Positions 43,014 to 52,923 of a stretch of DNA of 64,000 bases are shown here, piece after piece. The stretch comes from an uncultured Prevotellaceae bacterium (GTDB lineage Bacteria; Bacteroidota; Bacteroidia; Bacteroidales; Muribaculaceae). Below the pieces are notes generated by a model. That model was not told the DNA's origin and did no database searches. It saw nothing but the letters and a program-made list of their open reading frames with translations. Positions within the stretch are counted from its first letter, which is position 1. Each line of letters opens with the position of its first letter. A program made the position numbers and the translations under genes. The stretch spans positions 244,901-308,900 of the forward strand of contig CAJLMA010000003.1 of assembly GCA_905207705.1 (NCBI GenBank). Direction: 5' to 3'.

Positions 43014-45629
43014 TCAATCTTTCCCTGTTATTATTTTCTTTATTTCGTTCAACTTGTTCAAAGCCTGCACAGGAGTCAGGTTATCGATGTCAACATTAAG
43101 TATCTCATCGCGCACTTGACACAATACAGGGTCGTCAAGCTGAAAGAACGACAATTGCATTCCTCCGGCAGACTGAGACTTTTCGTGGATACTATCGGGC
43201 AACTTATCTCCCGTATTATTCGCTTCAAGCTGTTTCAACACCTCATTGGCCCGGTCCACTATCGAAGCCGGCATACCGGCCAGTTTCGCGACATGGATAC
43301 CGAAACTATGCTCGCTTCCACCCTTTACAAGTTTCCTCACAAACACAACCTTGCCGTCAATCTCCTTTACCGACACGTTATAATTCACGATGCGCTTGTA
43401 AGTACGCTCCATTTCGTTCAATTCATGATAATGCGTAGCAAACAGCGTCTTAGGGTGTGCCTTGCCGTTTTCATGCAAATACTCCACAATCGACCATGCT
43501 ATGGATATTCCATCATATGTACTCGTTCCTCGTCCCAACTCGTCAAAAAGAATCAGACTGCGCTCGCTTATGTTGTTCAATATAGATGCCGCCTCGGTCA
43601 TTTCGACCATGAACGTCGATTCACCAAGCGATATGTTGTCACTCGCGCCCACACGCGTGAATATCTTGTCGATTATGCCAATCCGGGCACTGTCGGCCGG
43701 GACAAAACTTCCTATCTGGGCAAGGAGAACGATCAAGGCCGTCTGCCTCAACAATGCCGACTTGCCGGCCATGTTCGGACCTGTGATCATCATTATCTGC
43801 TTGTCGTCATTGCTCAGACCGACACTGTTTGAAACATAGCGTTCACCTAACGGCAACTGACGCTCAATGACAGGATGCCTGCCTTCCACGATATCAATAT
43901 CAAATGTTTCGTCCAAAACAGGACGATTGTAATGATTCTCCACCGCGACTTTCGTAAACGATAATAGACAATCAAGACGCGCAATAAGGTTTGAATCCAA
44001 TTGCACTGCCGGAATAAAATCACCCACTGCGGCGACAAGTTCATTAAACAGGCGTAATTCAATCTCAAGGATTTTCTCCTCGGCTCCGAGAATTTTCTCC
44101 TCATATTCTTTCAATTCCTGCGTCACATACCTCTCGGCATTGGTAAGTGTCTGCTTGCGTACCCACTCGTGAGGCACCTTGTCCTTATGCGTGTTACGCA
44201 CTTCTATATAGTAACCGAACACATTGTTATAGCTAATTTTAAGGCTCGGGATGCCTGTACGTTCACTTTCGGCTTGCTGCATCTTCACAAGATAATCCTT
44301 CCCCGAAAACGATATTGACCGCAACTCGTCAAGCTCAGCATTTACCCCGTCTCTTATTATGTTGCCACGATTGGCCGCGTTTGAAGCATCAGGATTTATC
44401 TCCTTTTCGATTCTTTCACGAATCGACATACAAGGATTCAATTGTTCACCAAGATGACGCAACACGTCATTGTCGGCATTCACGCACAATTCCTTGATTG
44501 GGGCTATTGCCGACAAGGCATTTTTCAACTGCACAAGTTCGCGTGGGGTTATACGTCTCACTGCGACCTTCGAAATAAGACGTTCAAGATCTCCCACCAT
44601 TTCCAATTGTCGTTTTAAGGTATCGCGCCCTGCAATGTCCTTGAAGAAATATTCCACTATGTCAAGACGATTGTTTATCTGCCTTATGTCTTTCAAAGGG
44701 AACAAAATCCATCGCCTCAACAACCTTGCGCCCATAGGAGTATTCGTGCGGTCTATTACCGACAACAAGCTACGACCGTCCTCGCACATGGAATCTATGA
44801 GTTCGAGGTTACGCACGGTAAACTTGTCGAGCCTTACGAATCGCTCTTCCTCTATGCGCGACAATGTCGTTATGTGGCTTATGTGGGTGTGCTGCGTGAT
44901 ATCAAGGTAACACAACACCGCTCCCGAGGCAACAATTGCATTGCACATGCCATCGATACCAAATCCCTTGAGGTTTTTCGTTTCAAAATGTTTCAACAAC
45001 CTATCGGTGGCAGCTTCTTCGGTAAATATCCAATCATCCAACTCGAACGTAAGGTATTTTGCCGAAAATGTTTCGGAAAAACGCTTGCGGTTGCTTCTTT
45101 CCACAAGCACCTCTTTGGGCGAAAAATTACCAAGCAACTTGTCAATGTAATCGACAGAACCCTCGGCTGTGAGAAATTCCCCGGTACTTATGTCAAGGAA
45201 TGCCACGCCACAGGATTTCTTCCCGAAATGCACTGCTGCAAGAAAATTATTCTCCTTGTTGTCAAGGATATTGTCATTTATCGACACCCCCGGAGTGACA
45301 AGTTCCGTGATGCCGCGCTTGACAAGTTTCTTTGTCAATTTTGGGTCTTCCAATTGCTCGCAGATTGCCACACGCTTCCCGGCTCTTACCAATTTAGGCA
45401 GGTATGTGTCAAGCGCATGGTGAGGGAATCCTGCAAGCTCGACATATTGTGCAGCGCCGTTGGCGCGGCGAGTCAACACTATTCCCAATATCTCGGAGGC
45501 AGCAACAGCGTCATCGGAAAAGGTCTCATAAAAATCGCCTACCCTGAATAGCAATATGGCATCGGGATGTTTTGATTTCATCTCGAAATATTGCTTCATT
45601 AACGGGGTTTCAACTACATTCTTAGCCAC
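43014..45629 (-). CDS. mutS: DNA mismatch repair protein MutS
   Basis: An 871-residue mismatch-recognition ATPase. The mismatch-binding domain starts with [30 protein letters not shown], carrying the Phe-x-Glu wedge (F-Y-E); connector and clamp domains follow, and the ATPase has Walker [15 protein letters not shown], signature [10 protein letters not shown], Walker [17 protein letters not shown], and ATHYHEL. The length matches bacterial MutS1. A -7 box lies upstream at 45652-45659. The downstream receptor gene begins 9 bases after its stop. Confidence 0.97.
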   Translation of the reverse strand: MAKNVVETPLMKQYFEMKSKHPDAILLFRVGDFYETFSDDAVAASEILGIVLTRRANGAAQYVELAGFPHHALDTYLPKLVRAGKRVAICEQLEDPKLTKKLVKRGITELVTPGVSINDNILDNKENNFLAAVHFGKKSCGVAFLDISTGEFLTAEGSVDYIDKLLGNFSPKEVLVERSNRKRFSETFSAKYLTFELDDWIFTEEAATDRLLKHFETKNLKGFGIDGMCNAIVASGAVLCYLDITQHTHISHITTLSRIEEERFVRLDKFTVRNLELIDSMCEDGRSLLSVIDRTNTPMGARLLRRWILFPLKDIRQINNRLDIVEYFFKDIAGRDTLKRQLEMVGDLERLISKVAVRRITPRELVQLKNALSAIAPIKELCVNADNDVLRHLGEQLNPCMSIRERIEKEINPDASNAANRGNIIRDGVNAELDELRSISFSGKDYLVKMQQAESERTGIPSLKISYNNVFGYYIEVRNTHKDKVPHEWVRKQTLTNAERYVTQELKEYEEKILGAEEKILEIELRLFNELVAAVGDFIPAVQLDSNLIARLDCLLSFTKVAVENHYNRPVLDETFDIDIVEGRHPVIERQLPLGERYVSNSVGLSNDDKQIMMITGPNMAGKSALLRQTALIVLLAQIGSFVPADSARIGIIDKIFTRVGASDNISLGESTFMVEMTEAASILNNISERSLILFDELGRGTSTYDGISIAWSIVEYLHENGKAHPKTLFATHYHELNEMERTYKRIVNYNVSVKEIDGKVVFVRKLVKGGSEHSFGIHVAKLAGMPASIVDRANEVLKQLEANNTGDKLPDSIHEKSQSAGGMQLSFFQLDDPVLCQVRDEILNVDIDNLTPVQALNKLNEIKKIITGKD

Positions 45630-45651
45630 TTGATTTTTTCTTTTCGGTTTT

Positions 45652-45659
45652 CAAAATTA
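45652..45659 (-). promoter_or_regulatory. -7 box (TAATTTTG, minus strand) of mutS
   Basis: CAAAATTA on the plus strand, 23 bases before the mutS ATG. Confidence 0.5.
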
Positions 45660-45737
45660 CAATTTTTACCCGATTTTATAAAACAGCCGGCAACCATAGC
45701 CATCAATATTCCTCTCAAAAGGATATACCATAACAAA

Positions 45738-45777
45738 TTTTGCGACAAGAATCACAATTAAAATCCTTGTCGCAAAA
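45738..45777 (-). terminator. Hairpin after mrp
   Basis: TTTTGCGACAAG (45738-45749) / CTTGTCGCAAAA (45766-45777), a perfect 12-bp stem ending in an A/T-rich flank; probably terminates the upstream mrp transcript. Confidence 0.6.
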
Positions 45778-45828
45778 CCACAATTACCTTATTTCCACAC
45801 AACTTACAGGATAGGACGTGTAGAATCG

Positions 45829-46938
45829 TCATTTTTTCATCTCGACCTTGTGCGATGGTGGTAACTGGCTGTTGCGCTTGTCCACTGCATCGACCACCTT
45901 GCGTGCAAGGTCTATGAAAGCTGCGCCTGAAATGCTATTTTGCAATGTCACAGGAAGGCCGTCGTCGCCACCTTTGCAAATGCTTGCAACCAACGGTATC
46001 TGCCCAAGCAATTCTACATTGAGCTTCTCTGCAAGCAACTTTCCTCCATCCTTTCCAAAGATATAATATTTTTCATCGGGATGCGCCGCCGGCGTAAACC
46101 ATGACATGTTTTCCACAAGTCCGAGTATCGGCACATCCACCTTGTCGCTCAAGAACATGCTCACACCTTTGCGTGCATCGGCAAGAGCCACTTCCTGAGG
46201 CGTAGTAACCACGATGGCACCGGTAATTGCCAATGTCTGCACAAGCGTCAAATGAATGTCGCTTGTTCCAGGAGGCATATCGATTATGAAATAATCAAGC
46301 TCGCCCCAATCGGCTTCGGTAATCAATTGCTTGAGCGCATTGCTCGCCATGCCTCCACGCCACAGCACAGCTTGTTCCTTATCGACCAAGAAACCTATCG
46401 AAAGTAATTTAACCCCGTATTTCTCAAGCGGAAGGATGAGACTGCGACCATCTTTTTCGGTCATATATACAGGAGCATCCTCAAGCCCGAACATCTTAGG
46501 AGCCGATGGCCCGAATATATCGGCATCAAGCAAGCCGACTTTATATCCAAGCTGCGCGAGAGACACGGCGAGATTGACGGCAATGGTAGATTTTCCCACG
46601 CCACCTTTACCCGACGACACGCCTATTATGTTCTTTACTCCGGGAAGCGGATTGACAGGATGAGACGGCACGGCCATGCGTGTTTTAACCGCTATGTTGC
46701 CCGTAATCTCAACATATTCTCCTATATAAGTCTTTATGGCAGTCTCAGCCGACTTTACGACCGATTTTATGAATGGATCGGTAGGCTTGTCGAATATCAA
46801 TGAGAACGACACTTTCATTCCTTCAATGCGAATGTCGTCTTCAACCATACCGGCCGAAACTATATCTTTTCCCGAACCCGGATAACGGACATTACGCAAA
46901 GCTTCGAGAATCAAATTAGGATATAATCGCTTTTCCAT
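45829..46938 (-). CDS. mrp: Mrp/NBP35 family iron-sulfur cluster carrier ATPase
   Basis: A 369-residue protein. An N-terminal MIP18/DUF59 domain (residues 1-95, LRNVRYPGSGKDIVSAG) precedes the deviant-Walker ATPase: GVSSGKGGVGKSTIAVNLA, LLDADIFGPSAPKMF, and DYFIIDMPPGTSDIHLTL. Such proteins bind and hand over [4Fe-4S] clusters to target enzymes in the cytosol. The CxxC found in many homologues is not obvious here. It lies 45 bases downstream of trmB in the same direction. Confidence 0.93.
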   Translation of the reverse strand: MEKRLYPNLILEALRNVRYPGSGKDIVSAGMVEDDIRIEGMKVSFSLIFDKPTDPFIKSVVKSAETAIKTYIGEYVEITGNIAVKTRMAVPSHPVNPLPGVKNIIGVSSGKGGVGKSTIAVNLAVSLAQLGYKVGLLDADIFGPSAPKMFGLEDAPVYMTEKDGRSLILPLEKYGVKLLSIGFLVDKEQAVLWRGGMASNALKQLITEADWGELDYFIIDMPPGTSDIHLTLVQTLAITGAIVVTTPQEVALADARKGVSMFLSDKVDVPILGLVENMSWFTPAAHPDEKYYIFGKDGGKLLAEKLNVELLGQIPLVASICKGGDDGLPVTLQNSISGAAFIDLARKVVDAVDKRNSQLPPSHKVEMKK

Positions 46939-46983
46939 GATTGTTAATTATATATTGCTTCTATTTGGTTTTTATCATTCTTT

Positions 46984-47763
46984 TCACATCCTGCCCGACG
47001 CATCTTCCTCGGGATTGATCATCTTTTGCACATAACCACGAGAAAAACTGCGATAGGTATCCTCTTCTATCTCAATATCGGGCTCCTGCAACACGGTCGT
47101 CGCATCAAGGTGGAACTTAATATATTTTATAGTCAGACCACGTTCAAGCCACTGCTGCTCATAGAAAGTCTTTATGCCCAGAATATCGTCATCTATGCCC
47201 AAATGATACAAGTCGGGAGTGTTTACATCCACATCGAGCTTGTTCAGCTTCACAAGAGCATCGGTGTAAGTATATAGGAACGGGCTATCGGTTTTAAGAT
47301 GTATAATCCCGTCTGGCACAAGAACTTTCCTGTATAATTCAAGGAATCGGGTTGAAGTGAGGCGTTTTCTCACTTTTTTCATTTGCGGGTCGGGGAAAGT
47401 TATCCATATTTCGCCTACCTCGCCCGGTGCAAAGAAGTGTTCTATCAATTCAATGTTAGTACGCAAGAAAGCCACGTTGCCAATCCCTTCGGCGGCAGCC
47501 TGCGTCGCCCCGGTCCACATCCTTGCTCCCTTTATGTCCACTCCTATGTAATTGCGATTGCCAAACCGGCGAGCGAGCCCCACGGCATACTCGCCTTTGC
47601 CACATCCCAGTTCAAGCACAATCGGATTGTCGTTTTTAAAATAAATGCTGTTCCATCGTCCTTTTAAGGGAAATCCTTCATTTTTCAACACTGCAAAAGG
47701 ATATTGGAATACATTTTCCAGACGATTCATCTCGTCAAATTTTTTCAACTTGTTTTTTCCCAT
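46984..47763 (-). CDS. trmB: tRNA (guanine-N7)-methyltransferase TrmB
   Basis: A 259-residue SAM-dependent enzyme that makes m7G at position 46 of t[20 protein letters not shown] is the SAM motif, [14 protein letters not shown] the next strand, and [22 protein letters not shown] the family signature (F-P-D-P-W-x-K type). The N-terminus is basic. It follows the LRR gene by 33 bases and precedes mrp by 45, all on the minus strand. Confidence 0.95.
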   Translation of the reverse strand: MGKNKLKKFDEMNRLENVFQYPFAVLKNEGFPLKGRWNSIYFKNDNPIVLELGCGKGEYAVGLARRFGNRNYIGVDIKGARMWTGATQAAAEGIGNVAFLRTNIELIEHFFAPGEVGEIWITFPDPQMKKVRKRLTSTRFLELYRKVLVPDGIIHLKTDSPFLYTYTDALVKLNKLDVDVNTPDLYHLGIDDDILGIKTFYEQQWLERGLTIKYIKFHLDATTVLQEPDIEIEEDTYRSFSRGYVQKMINPEEDASGRM

Positions 47764-47796
47764 CCTGTTAGGAATTATATAAGACTGACTTTGTTT

Positions 47797-49233
47797 TTAT
47801 CGTTTAATTAACTTTATCGTGCGGACATAGCCGTTAGATAGCTCGACTCGTGCCACATATATGCCGGGTTCTTGTCTTGGCACGACCACAGTCGCTCGAC
47901 AATCGGCAGGACGCATATCTACAATGACTATTCCGGAAATATCGGCAACAGTCAAACGAGTTATTTCGACACATGCCTCAACTTCAAGCATGTCGCCGCA
48001 GAAATAGGCATTCACGTCGTGCACGGCATTTGCCACGCTAACACCCGACAACCCCTTTATTTCAAACAAATTCCATTGCTCGGCTAAGTTGTAATCGTTC
48101 ACAAGATTGTCGTTCACATAAAGACTTACAGCCGGTTGATTTATGCCATAGAACACATCCATGCCAAGCGCGGGCACATTATCAGCGCGGGAAACAATAC
48201 ATGTGAGTCTCGACAAACCTTCAAATGCGTTGTCTCCAATATACGCCATTCCTCCGGGAAGGAAAAATTTTTTTATATTGCCACATCCCAAGAATGCGTA
48301 TTTGCCAATACAAGTTACGGCATCAGGAATTGTCATTGCACCGGCATCGTAATTGCCGAAAAACACTCCTTCGGGAACATCATTCATATCCGACGGCAAC
48401 GACAAGCTTTCCAACGAAGCATTGGCAAAGGCCCAGCTGCCGACATGTGCCAATCGCCCACAATCCACAAACGGCATACCGGCCAACTTGGTGTCCATAA
48501 AAGCCTCACCTCCTATCGAAACAAGTTCGCTGCCATCTTCAACTTGCAAAGTTTCCATTGAATCGCAGCCCTTAAACGCTCCGTTGCCTATCGAAACCAC
48601 GCTATTGCACATTTTCGCATGTTCCAGCATTACGCAACGAGCAAAAGCACCGTCACCAATCGAGCACCTTGCAGTTTTCTCAATATTTACGACACGCAGT
48701 GAGCGACACCCGGCAAAAGCGCCACGACCAATTGTCTCAATATTGCCCGACAAGCTCAGCTCTTCTATGCCACTGCCGTTGAACGCATGTTCTTTTATAC
48801 TTGTTACAGATTCGGGAATGCTTATCGACTTTAATTTGCTGCAACCGGCCATTGCGCACTCTCCTATCGATTTTAGTCCCACAGGAAGAATGACTGTTTC
48901 ATATCTTTTCCCGAAGAAACACATGCCGGGCAATTCATTATCATCAAACCTGCCCGACTTGCCAAAATAGCTTTCGTCTTCCTTGCATTCATAACTTTCT
49001 ATGATCGCATTTGCAAGATTTATTGTCAAAAGATCGGGCAATCCTTCATTTATGAACTCAAAATCCCTTACATCAATTGTTCCCGAAACAGTCAGTTCGG
49101 TCATGCTCAAATCTTCCACACACGACGACAACTCTCCAGCCTCGCATGTGACCGTAGTAGCCTGCATCTTAAAGCATGATGCCATCATAGCAAGCATTAC
49201 CAAGACAACAATCGGTTGTTTGCACATATCCAA
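47797..49233 (-). CDS. BspA-like leucine-rich repeat surface protein
   Basis: A 478-residue exported protein: a signal peptide (residues 1-25), about eight BspA/LRR_5-type repeats between residues 95 and 360 (pattern L-x-x-I-x-x-x-A-F-x-G-C-x-x-L, such as IGRGAFAGCRSLRVVNI and IGNGAFKGCDSMETLQV), and a C-terminal Ig-like/sorting-like domain (about 395-478) ending YVARVELSNGYVRTIKLIKR, which resembles the type A sorting domain of the type IX secretion system. It probably ends up on the surface and binds host or bacterial ligands. It has its own promoter (49251-49282). Confidence 0.85.
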   Translation of the reverse strand: MDMCKQPIVVLVMLAMMASCFKMQATTVTCEAGELSSCVEDLSMTELTVSGTIDVRDFEFINEGLPDLLTINLANAIIESYECKEDESYFGKSGRFDDNELPGMCFFGKRYETVILPVGLKSIGECAMAGCSKLKSISIPESVTSIKEHAFNGSGIEELSLSGNIETIGRGAFAGCRSLRVVNIEKTARCSIGDGAFARCVMLEHAKMCNSVVSIGNGAFKGCDSMETLQVEDGSELVSIGGEAFMDTKLAGMPFVDCGRLAHVGSWAFANASLESLSLPSDMNDVPEGVFFGNYDAGAMTIPDAVTCIGKYAFLGCGNIKKFFLPGGMAYIGDNAFEGLSRLTCIVSRADNVPALGMDVFYGINQPAVSLYVNDNLVNDYNLAEQWNLFEIKGLSGVSVANAVHDVNAYFCGDMLEVEACVEITRLTVADISGIVIVDMRPADCRATVVVPRQEPGIYVARVELSNGYVRTIKLIKR

Positions 49234-49250
49234 TCGGGATTATTCACCTG

Positions 49251-49282
49251 CAAAAATAGCGAAAGGTGAACGCAGAGACAAA
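49251..49282 (-). promoter_or_regulatory. Promoter of the LRR gene
   Basis: Minus-strand -7 TATTTTTG (49258-49251) and TTTG (49282-49279) with a 20-bp spacer. Confidence 0.7.
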
Positions 49283-49337
49283 CAAAAAATAACGTTTTTA
49301 TGTTTAGCTATGCCGAGACGAATCCTATCTTATACAG

Positions 49338-49413
49338 AGATAGTGCAAACTGAGCGGAATGTGAAAAATGAGCTTGCTTATTTTTCCATTGCCGAGGTGC
49401 AGCCTATTTTATG
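49338..49413. repeat. Possible extragenic repeat element
   Basis: A block with GTGCAAACTGAGCGGAATG at one side and GCCGAGGTGCAGCCTATTTT at the other, around an imperfect inverted repeat (AATGTGAAAAATGAGC / GCTTATTTTTCCATT). Blocks of this kind, with the GCCGAGGTGCAGCC core, recur between genes in Bacteroidales genomes as I remember them; only one copy is present in this window. Confidence 0.4.
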
Positions 49414-49467
49414 GAAAGATAAGGAAAATTATTCACTTGCAGGCATAAGCAGGTTATACTGTACTTA

Positions 49468-49504
49468 TAAAAAACGACCTCCGCCCGGGCTTTCCCGGCG
49501 GAGG
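49468..49504 (-). terminator. Terminator of the SIMPL gene
   Basis: CCTCCGCC (49478-49485) / GGCGGAGG (49497-49504), extended inward by CGGG/CCCG, followed on the minus strand by TCGTTTTTT. Confidence 0.8.
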
Positions 49505-49549
49505 CAAATCAATATAATTATGAAAACAAACCTATCCTATCCTATCATG

Positions 49550-50257
49550 TCATTCTATTGCAAACCTTACTTTCATGGTGCATTGCAATCGGATGGTGCG
49601 GAAATTATCATATCCGCCGGCATTGTCGCTCACTACATTCGCCATGCGGCTGCTCAGCATTTCAAACCCCATACCGTCATCAGGCTCGATAATGTGCAAC
49701 ACCTCTCCTATTTTTACACCGAGAGTTTCTGCCATATATGCCGCCTTGTCCCGAGCAGCCCTCAAAGCCGCAATCTTGCCTTCTTTGCGATACTCGCCCA
49801 TCTTGCTATTCTCCAACGCGCCTATACCCATGTAAACGACTGCTCGCTTGTCGACCACGTCGCTTATCTTGTCAATAAGGCTGAAATCGTCCAATGTTAT
49901 GTCAAACCGCTTTGAAACGCCGAATTGCCGGCCTTCATCACGCATGAAATTTCCTATTTCTTCCACTCTGACAGCATTGTCGGCAATTCCCAGCTCGGAC
50001 AATTGCGACCGCAATCGGGCTTCTATCTCCGACATCGACACCTTATTTTTAAAGTCTTTCGGTTCTTTTCCCTCAAACTCTTCTGTCCAAAATTCCTTCA
50101 TTTCAATTACGAAATGTATTTCATCGGGGATTATTTCTGTCTCCGACACCCCTGTCACTTCAATATACCTGTCGGTCGCTTCCATGTTTCCGGCGGCCAA
50201 TGCCAAAGGAAAAGCACATATTGCCATTACTGACAACAAAAACATTCTTATTTTCAT
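49550..50257 (-). CDS. SIMPL domain (DUF541) exported protein
   Basis: A 235-residue protein with a signal peptide (residues 1-22, ending ALAAG) and a DUF541 domain: YIEVTGVSETEIIPDEIHFVIEM, LSELGIADNAVRVEEI, KRFDITLDDF, AARDKAAYMAETLGVKIGEVLHI, and a final strand RLQCTMKVRFAIE. DUF541 proteins are periplasmic, form oligomeric channels or rings in some species, and are of unclear function (the name comes from an interactor of mouse Pelle-like kinase). It is divergent from the S24 regulator gene. Confidence 0.88.
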   Translation of the reverse strand: MKIRMFLLSVMAICAFPLALAAGNMEATDRYIEVTGVSETEIIPDEIHFVIEMKEFWTEEFEGKEPKDFKNKVSMSEIEARLRSQLSELGIADNAVRVEEIGNFMRDEGRQFGVSKRFDITLDDFSLIDKISDVVDKRAVVYMGIGALENSKMGEYRKEGKIAALRAARDKAAYMAETLGVKIGEVLHIIEPDDGMGFEMLSSRMANVVSDNAGGYDNFRTIRLQCTMKVRFAIE

Positions 50258-50445
50258 TTCGCAGAAGATTTGTATTTACTTGTTAGACAAGACTTGAGCC
50301 ATAAGGTTTAAATCATTGTCTTTTTTTAACCACACTGGAATAAACTTCCTTTTTTCTGCTAATTATTGCAAAAACCTCTTTATAGCATTGTCATATTACC
50401 AACAATTATGGTAAATTGCAAACAAAAACAACCGCACCCATACAC

Positions 50446-51138
50446 ATGGACAACAACGACGAAATAATAAAACGACTGAAATACATAATCCAGGAACTCG
50501 GATTGACCCAAAACGGGTTTGCATCAAGGATAGGAATCGACTCGTCCAACCTATCGAAATACTTGAAAGGCAAACTCGCCATAAATGAATCGCTGATAAA
50601 CCGCATCGTCATCAACCTTGGATTGTCAAAGAAATGGCTCATGTCGGGCAGCGACCTGCCTTTTGCCAAAGAGTCGACCGGCAACATACCACAGTCTTCG
50701 CTAAGCGGACATCTACGAGTGGAAAGTTCCCACACCGACGGCACACCGGTATATGACATCGACGTGACGGCAGGAATAATGCCACGCGCACGAATGTTTG
50801 CCAACGAAAACATCATCGGTTCCATAAAGCTGCCGGGAATCCCGGCCGACTGCCGCATCGTAAAAGTCAGCGGCGACAGCATGAGCCCTGTAATTCGCAA
50901 TGGCGACATGATTGCCGTGCGAGAATTGACCAATATAAAACAAATCTTCTGGGGACAGATATATGTCGTCATCCTCGACGATTACTGCATGGTCAAGTAC
51001 GTCAGGCGCCACAGCGACCCCGACAAGGTGATACTGCGCAGCGAGAATCCCAAATACGACGACATGGAAATTGAACGTTCCGAAATACGCGACATGATGT
51101 TTGTCCAGCACATCCTGCACTTGGATACACGAATGTAA
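50446..51138 (+). CDS. XRE-family regulator with S24 peptidase-like domain
   Basis: A 230-residue LexA/CI-type regulator. The HTH domain (residues 5-60) has LGLTQNGFASRIGIDSSNLSKYLKG. The C-terminal S24 domain has VKVSGDSMSPVIRNGDMIAV (Ser nucleophile) and CMVKYVRRH (Lys general base), so self-cleavage is possible; the site would be near TAGIM. Such proteins answer DNA damage or phage signals; in Bacteroidota many are chromosomal. The ATG at 50446 is used. The nucleoside kinase starts 45 bases downstream. Confidence 0.88.
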   Translation: MDNNDEIIKRLKYIIQELGLTQNGFASRIGIDSSNLSKYLKGKLAINESLINRIVINLGLSKKWLMSGSDLPFAKESTGNIPQSSLSGHLRVESSHTDGTPVYDIDVTAGIMPRARMFANENIIGSIKLPGIPADCRIVKVSGDSMSPVIRNGDMIAVRELTNIKQIFWGQIYVVILDDYCMVKYVRRHSDPDKVILRSENPKYDDMEIERSEIRDMMFVQHILHLDTRM

Positions 51139-51182
51139 ATCATTTCAATACACAAATATCACATATAAAACAAATACATATT

Positions 51183-52865
51183 ATGACCGACCCTCTGCAA
51201 ATTTTCTGTAAAAACACAAACGAATATATTACCGTAACTGGAGGTGAGACGCTTCTTGAAATATATGAACGCATCAAGGACCGGATTGGCTTCACTCCAA
51301 TCTGCGCCCACGTCAACAACAAGACCGAAGACCTGCATTTCCCGGTCTACAAGCCAAACATGGTGGAATTTCTCGACTTGACATCGGCGTCGGGACAACG
51401 TGTGTACATCCGTTCATTGTGCATGGTACTGTACAAGGCCGTGCTTGACGTATGCCCCGATATGAGGCTGCGCATACGACATTCGGTGTCAAACGGATAT
51501 TACGCCCAGCTCACCGGCAAGGATAACAATGAAATAGAACCCTGCAACGAGAAAGTAGATGAAATAAAGGCGCGAATGCAGGAAATCATCAACGAAGACA
51601 TTCCTTTCATCCGTAAGCAACGCCTCATAAAAGATGTAATAGGCATATTCGAAGAAGCCGGCCTCGACGATAAAGTCGAGTTGCTGAAAACGTCGGGCGA
51701 CATATACTCGATATATTACACGCTTGGCAACACGCCCGACAGCTATTACGGCAACCTTGCCCCATCGACAGGTTCGTTAAAGGTATTCGACCTGATAAAA
51801 TACCGCAACGGCATGTTGCTGCTCGGCCCCGACAAGACCGACCGTAGCAAACCGCGCACGCCTATCAGGCAGGACAAGATGTTTGAGGCATTTACCGACT
51901 ATCTTGAATTCAACGAGGTCGTGGGCATAACAAATGTAGCCGACCTCAACAATGCCGTGCTCAACGACAATGCATCTATGCTCATCAACGTTGCCGAAGC
52001 GTTGCACAATGCCAAATTTTCACAAATAGCCGACAAAATTGCTTCGCGCTACCGCGAAGGGTGTGCGCGAATCGTGTTAATAGCAGGCCCTTCTTCAAGC
52101 GGAAAGACAACATCGTCCAAGCGCCTTGCAATACAACTGATGATAAACCGCATAGTACCAAAAGTAATTTCACTCGACAACTATTTCGTCAACCGGGAAG
52201 ACTCTCCAAAAGATGAAAACGGCGATTACGACTACGAGTCGCTATATGCGCTCGACCTTGAACTATTCAACAGCGACATGCGCAAACTCATCAACGGAGA
52301 TGAAGTAGACATGCCAACCTACGACTTCACATCGGGAAAACGTGTATTCAAGGGTGAAAAGATGAAACTCGACCGAAACAACGTGTTGCTGATAGAAGGA
52401 ATTCACGGATTGAACCCCGAGCTTACCTCTCTCATTCCCGAAGAACAGAAATTCCGCGTATATGTGTCGGCTCTCACCACCCTCACAATCGACGACCACA
52501 ACTGGGTTCCGACAACCGACAACCGCCTTTTGCGTCGCATCATACGCGACCACAAATATCGCGGAGTGGACGCCTTGGAAACAATTGCAAGGTGGCAAAA
52601 TGTGAGAAAAGGCGAAGAAAAGTGGATTTTTCCATTCCAAGAGAATGCCGACGCCACATTCAACTCATCGCTCCTATTCGAACTTGGCGTGATGAAAGAA
52701 TATGCCGAACCGTTGTTAAGGAAAGTTCCTCGAAACGTGCCAGAATTCGCCGAAGCGGTAAGGCTACTCACTTTCCTCAATTACTTCCTGCCAATCAGCG
52801 AGAAACAGATACCGAGCACAAGCCTGCTGAGGGAATTCCTTGGTGGAAGCAGTTTCCATTATTGA
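51183..52865 (+). CDS. Nucleoside kinase (uridine kinase-like) with N-terminal TGS domain
   Basis: A 560-residue protein. Residues 1-70 form a TGS-like ubiquitin fold (VTGGETLLEIYERIKDRIG), residues about 80-250 resemble the second domain of threonyl-tRNA synthetase, and residues 280-500 hold a uridine/phosphoribulokinase-like kinase with P-loop LIAGPSSSGKTTSSKRLA and LIEGIHGLNPELTS. This three-part layout is conserved in Bacteroidota, Firmicutes and Thermotoga as a nucleoside kinase. A terminator follows it at 52883-52921. Confidence 0.92.
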   Translation: MTDPLQIFCKNTNEYITVTGGETLLEIYERIKDRIGFTPICAHVNNKTEDLHFPVYKPNMVEFLDLTSASGQRVYIRSLCMVLYKAVLDVCPDMRLRIRHSVSNGYYAQLTGKDNNEIEPCNEKVDEIKARMQEIINEDIPFIRKQRLIKDVIGIFEEAGLDDKVELLKTSGDIYSIYYTLGNTPDSYYGNLAPSTGSLKVFDLIKYRNGMLLLGPDKTDRSKPRTPIRQDKMFEAFTDYLEFNEVVGITNVADLNNAVLNDNASMLINVAEALHNAKFSQIADKIASRYREGCARIVLIAGPSSSGKTTSSKRLAIQLMINRIVPKVISLDNYFVNREDSPKDENGDYDYESLYALDLELFNSDMRKLINGDEVDMPTYDFTSGKRVFKGEKMKLDRNNVLLIEGIHGLNPELTSLIPEEQKFRVYVSALTTLTIDDHNWVPTTDNRLLRRIIRDHKYRGVDALETIARWQNVRKGEEKWIFPFQENADATFNSSLLFELGVMKEYAEPLLRKVPRNVPEFAEAVRLLTFLNYFLPISEKQIPSTSLLREFLGGSSFHY

Positions 52866-52882
52866 AAACATGTATAAACAAT

Positions 52883-52921
52883 AACGCCTCGTAGGCATCG
52901 ATTGTACGACTACGAGGCGTT
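52883..52921. terminator. Bidirectional terminator
   Basis: AACGCCTCGTAG (52883-52894) / CTACGAGGCGTT (52910-52921), a perfect 12-bp stem between the converging nucleoside kinase and protease genes. Confidence 0.75.
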
Positions 52922-52923
52922 TA

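Larger units (their letters stand above)
49234..49549. other. Intergenic interval with promoter, repeat-like element and terminator
   Basis: No gene is credible here. It holds the LRR-gene promoter (49251-49282), a probable extragenic repeat (49338-49413), and the terminator of the SIMPL gene (49468-49504). Confidence 0.6.

Noticed and set aside
42981..43832. Long open frame (283 codons) on the plus strand opposite mutS and the TonB receptor gene
   Set aside because: It lies fully antisense to two well-supported genes, has no recognisable motif and an unnatural composition (rich in His, Arg, Cys), as expected for the complementary strand.
49001..49915. Open frame of 304 codons on the plus strand across the LRR and SIMPL genes
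   Set aside because: It spans an intergenic region with a promoter, repeat-like element and terminator and is antisense to two real genes; no motif is visible.
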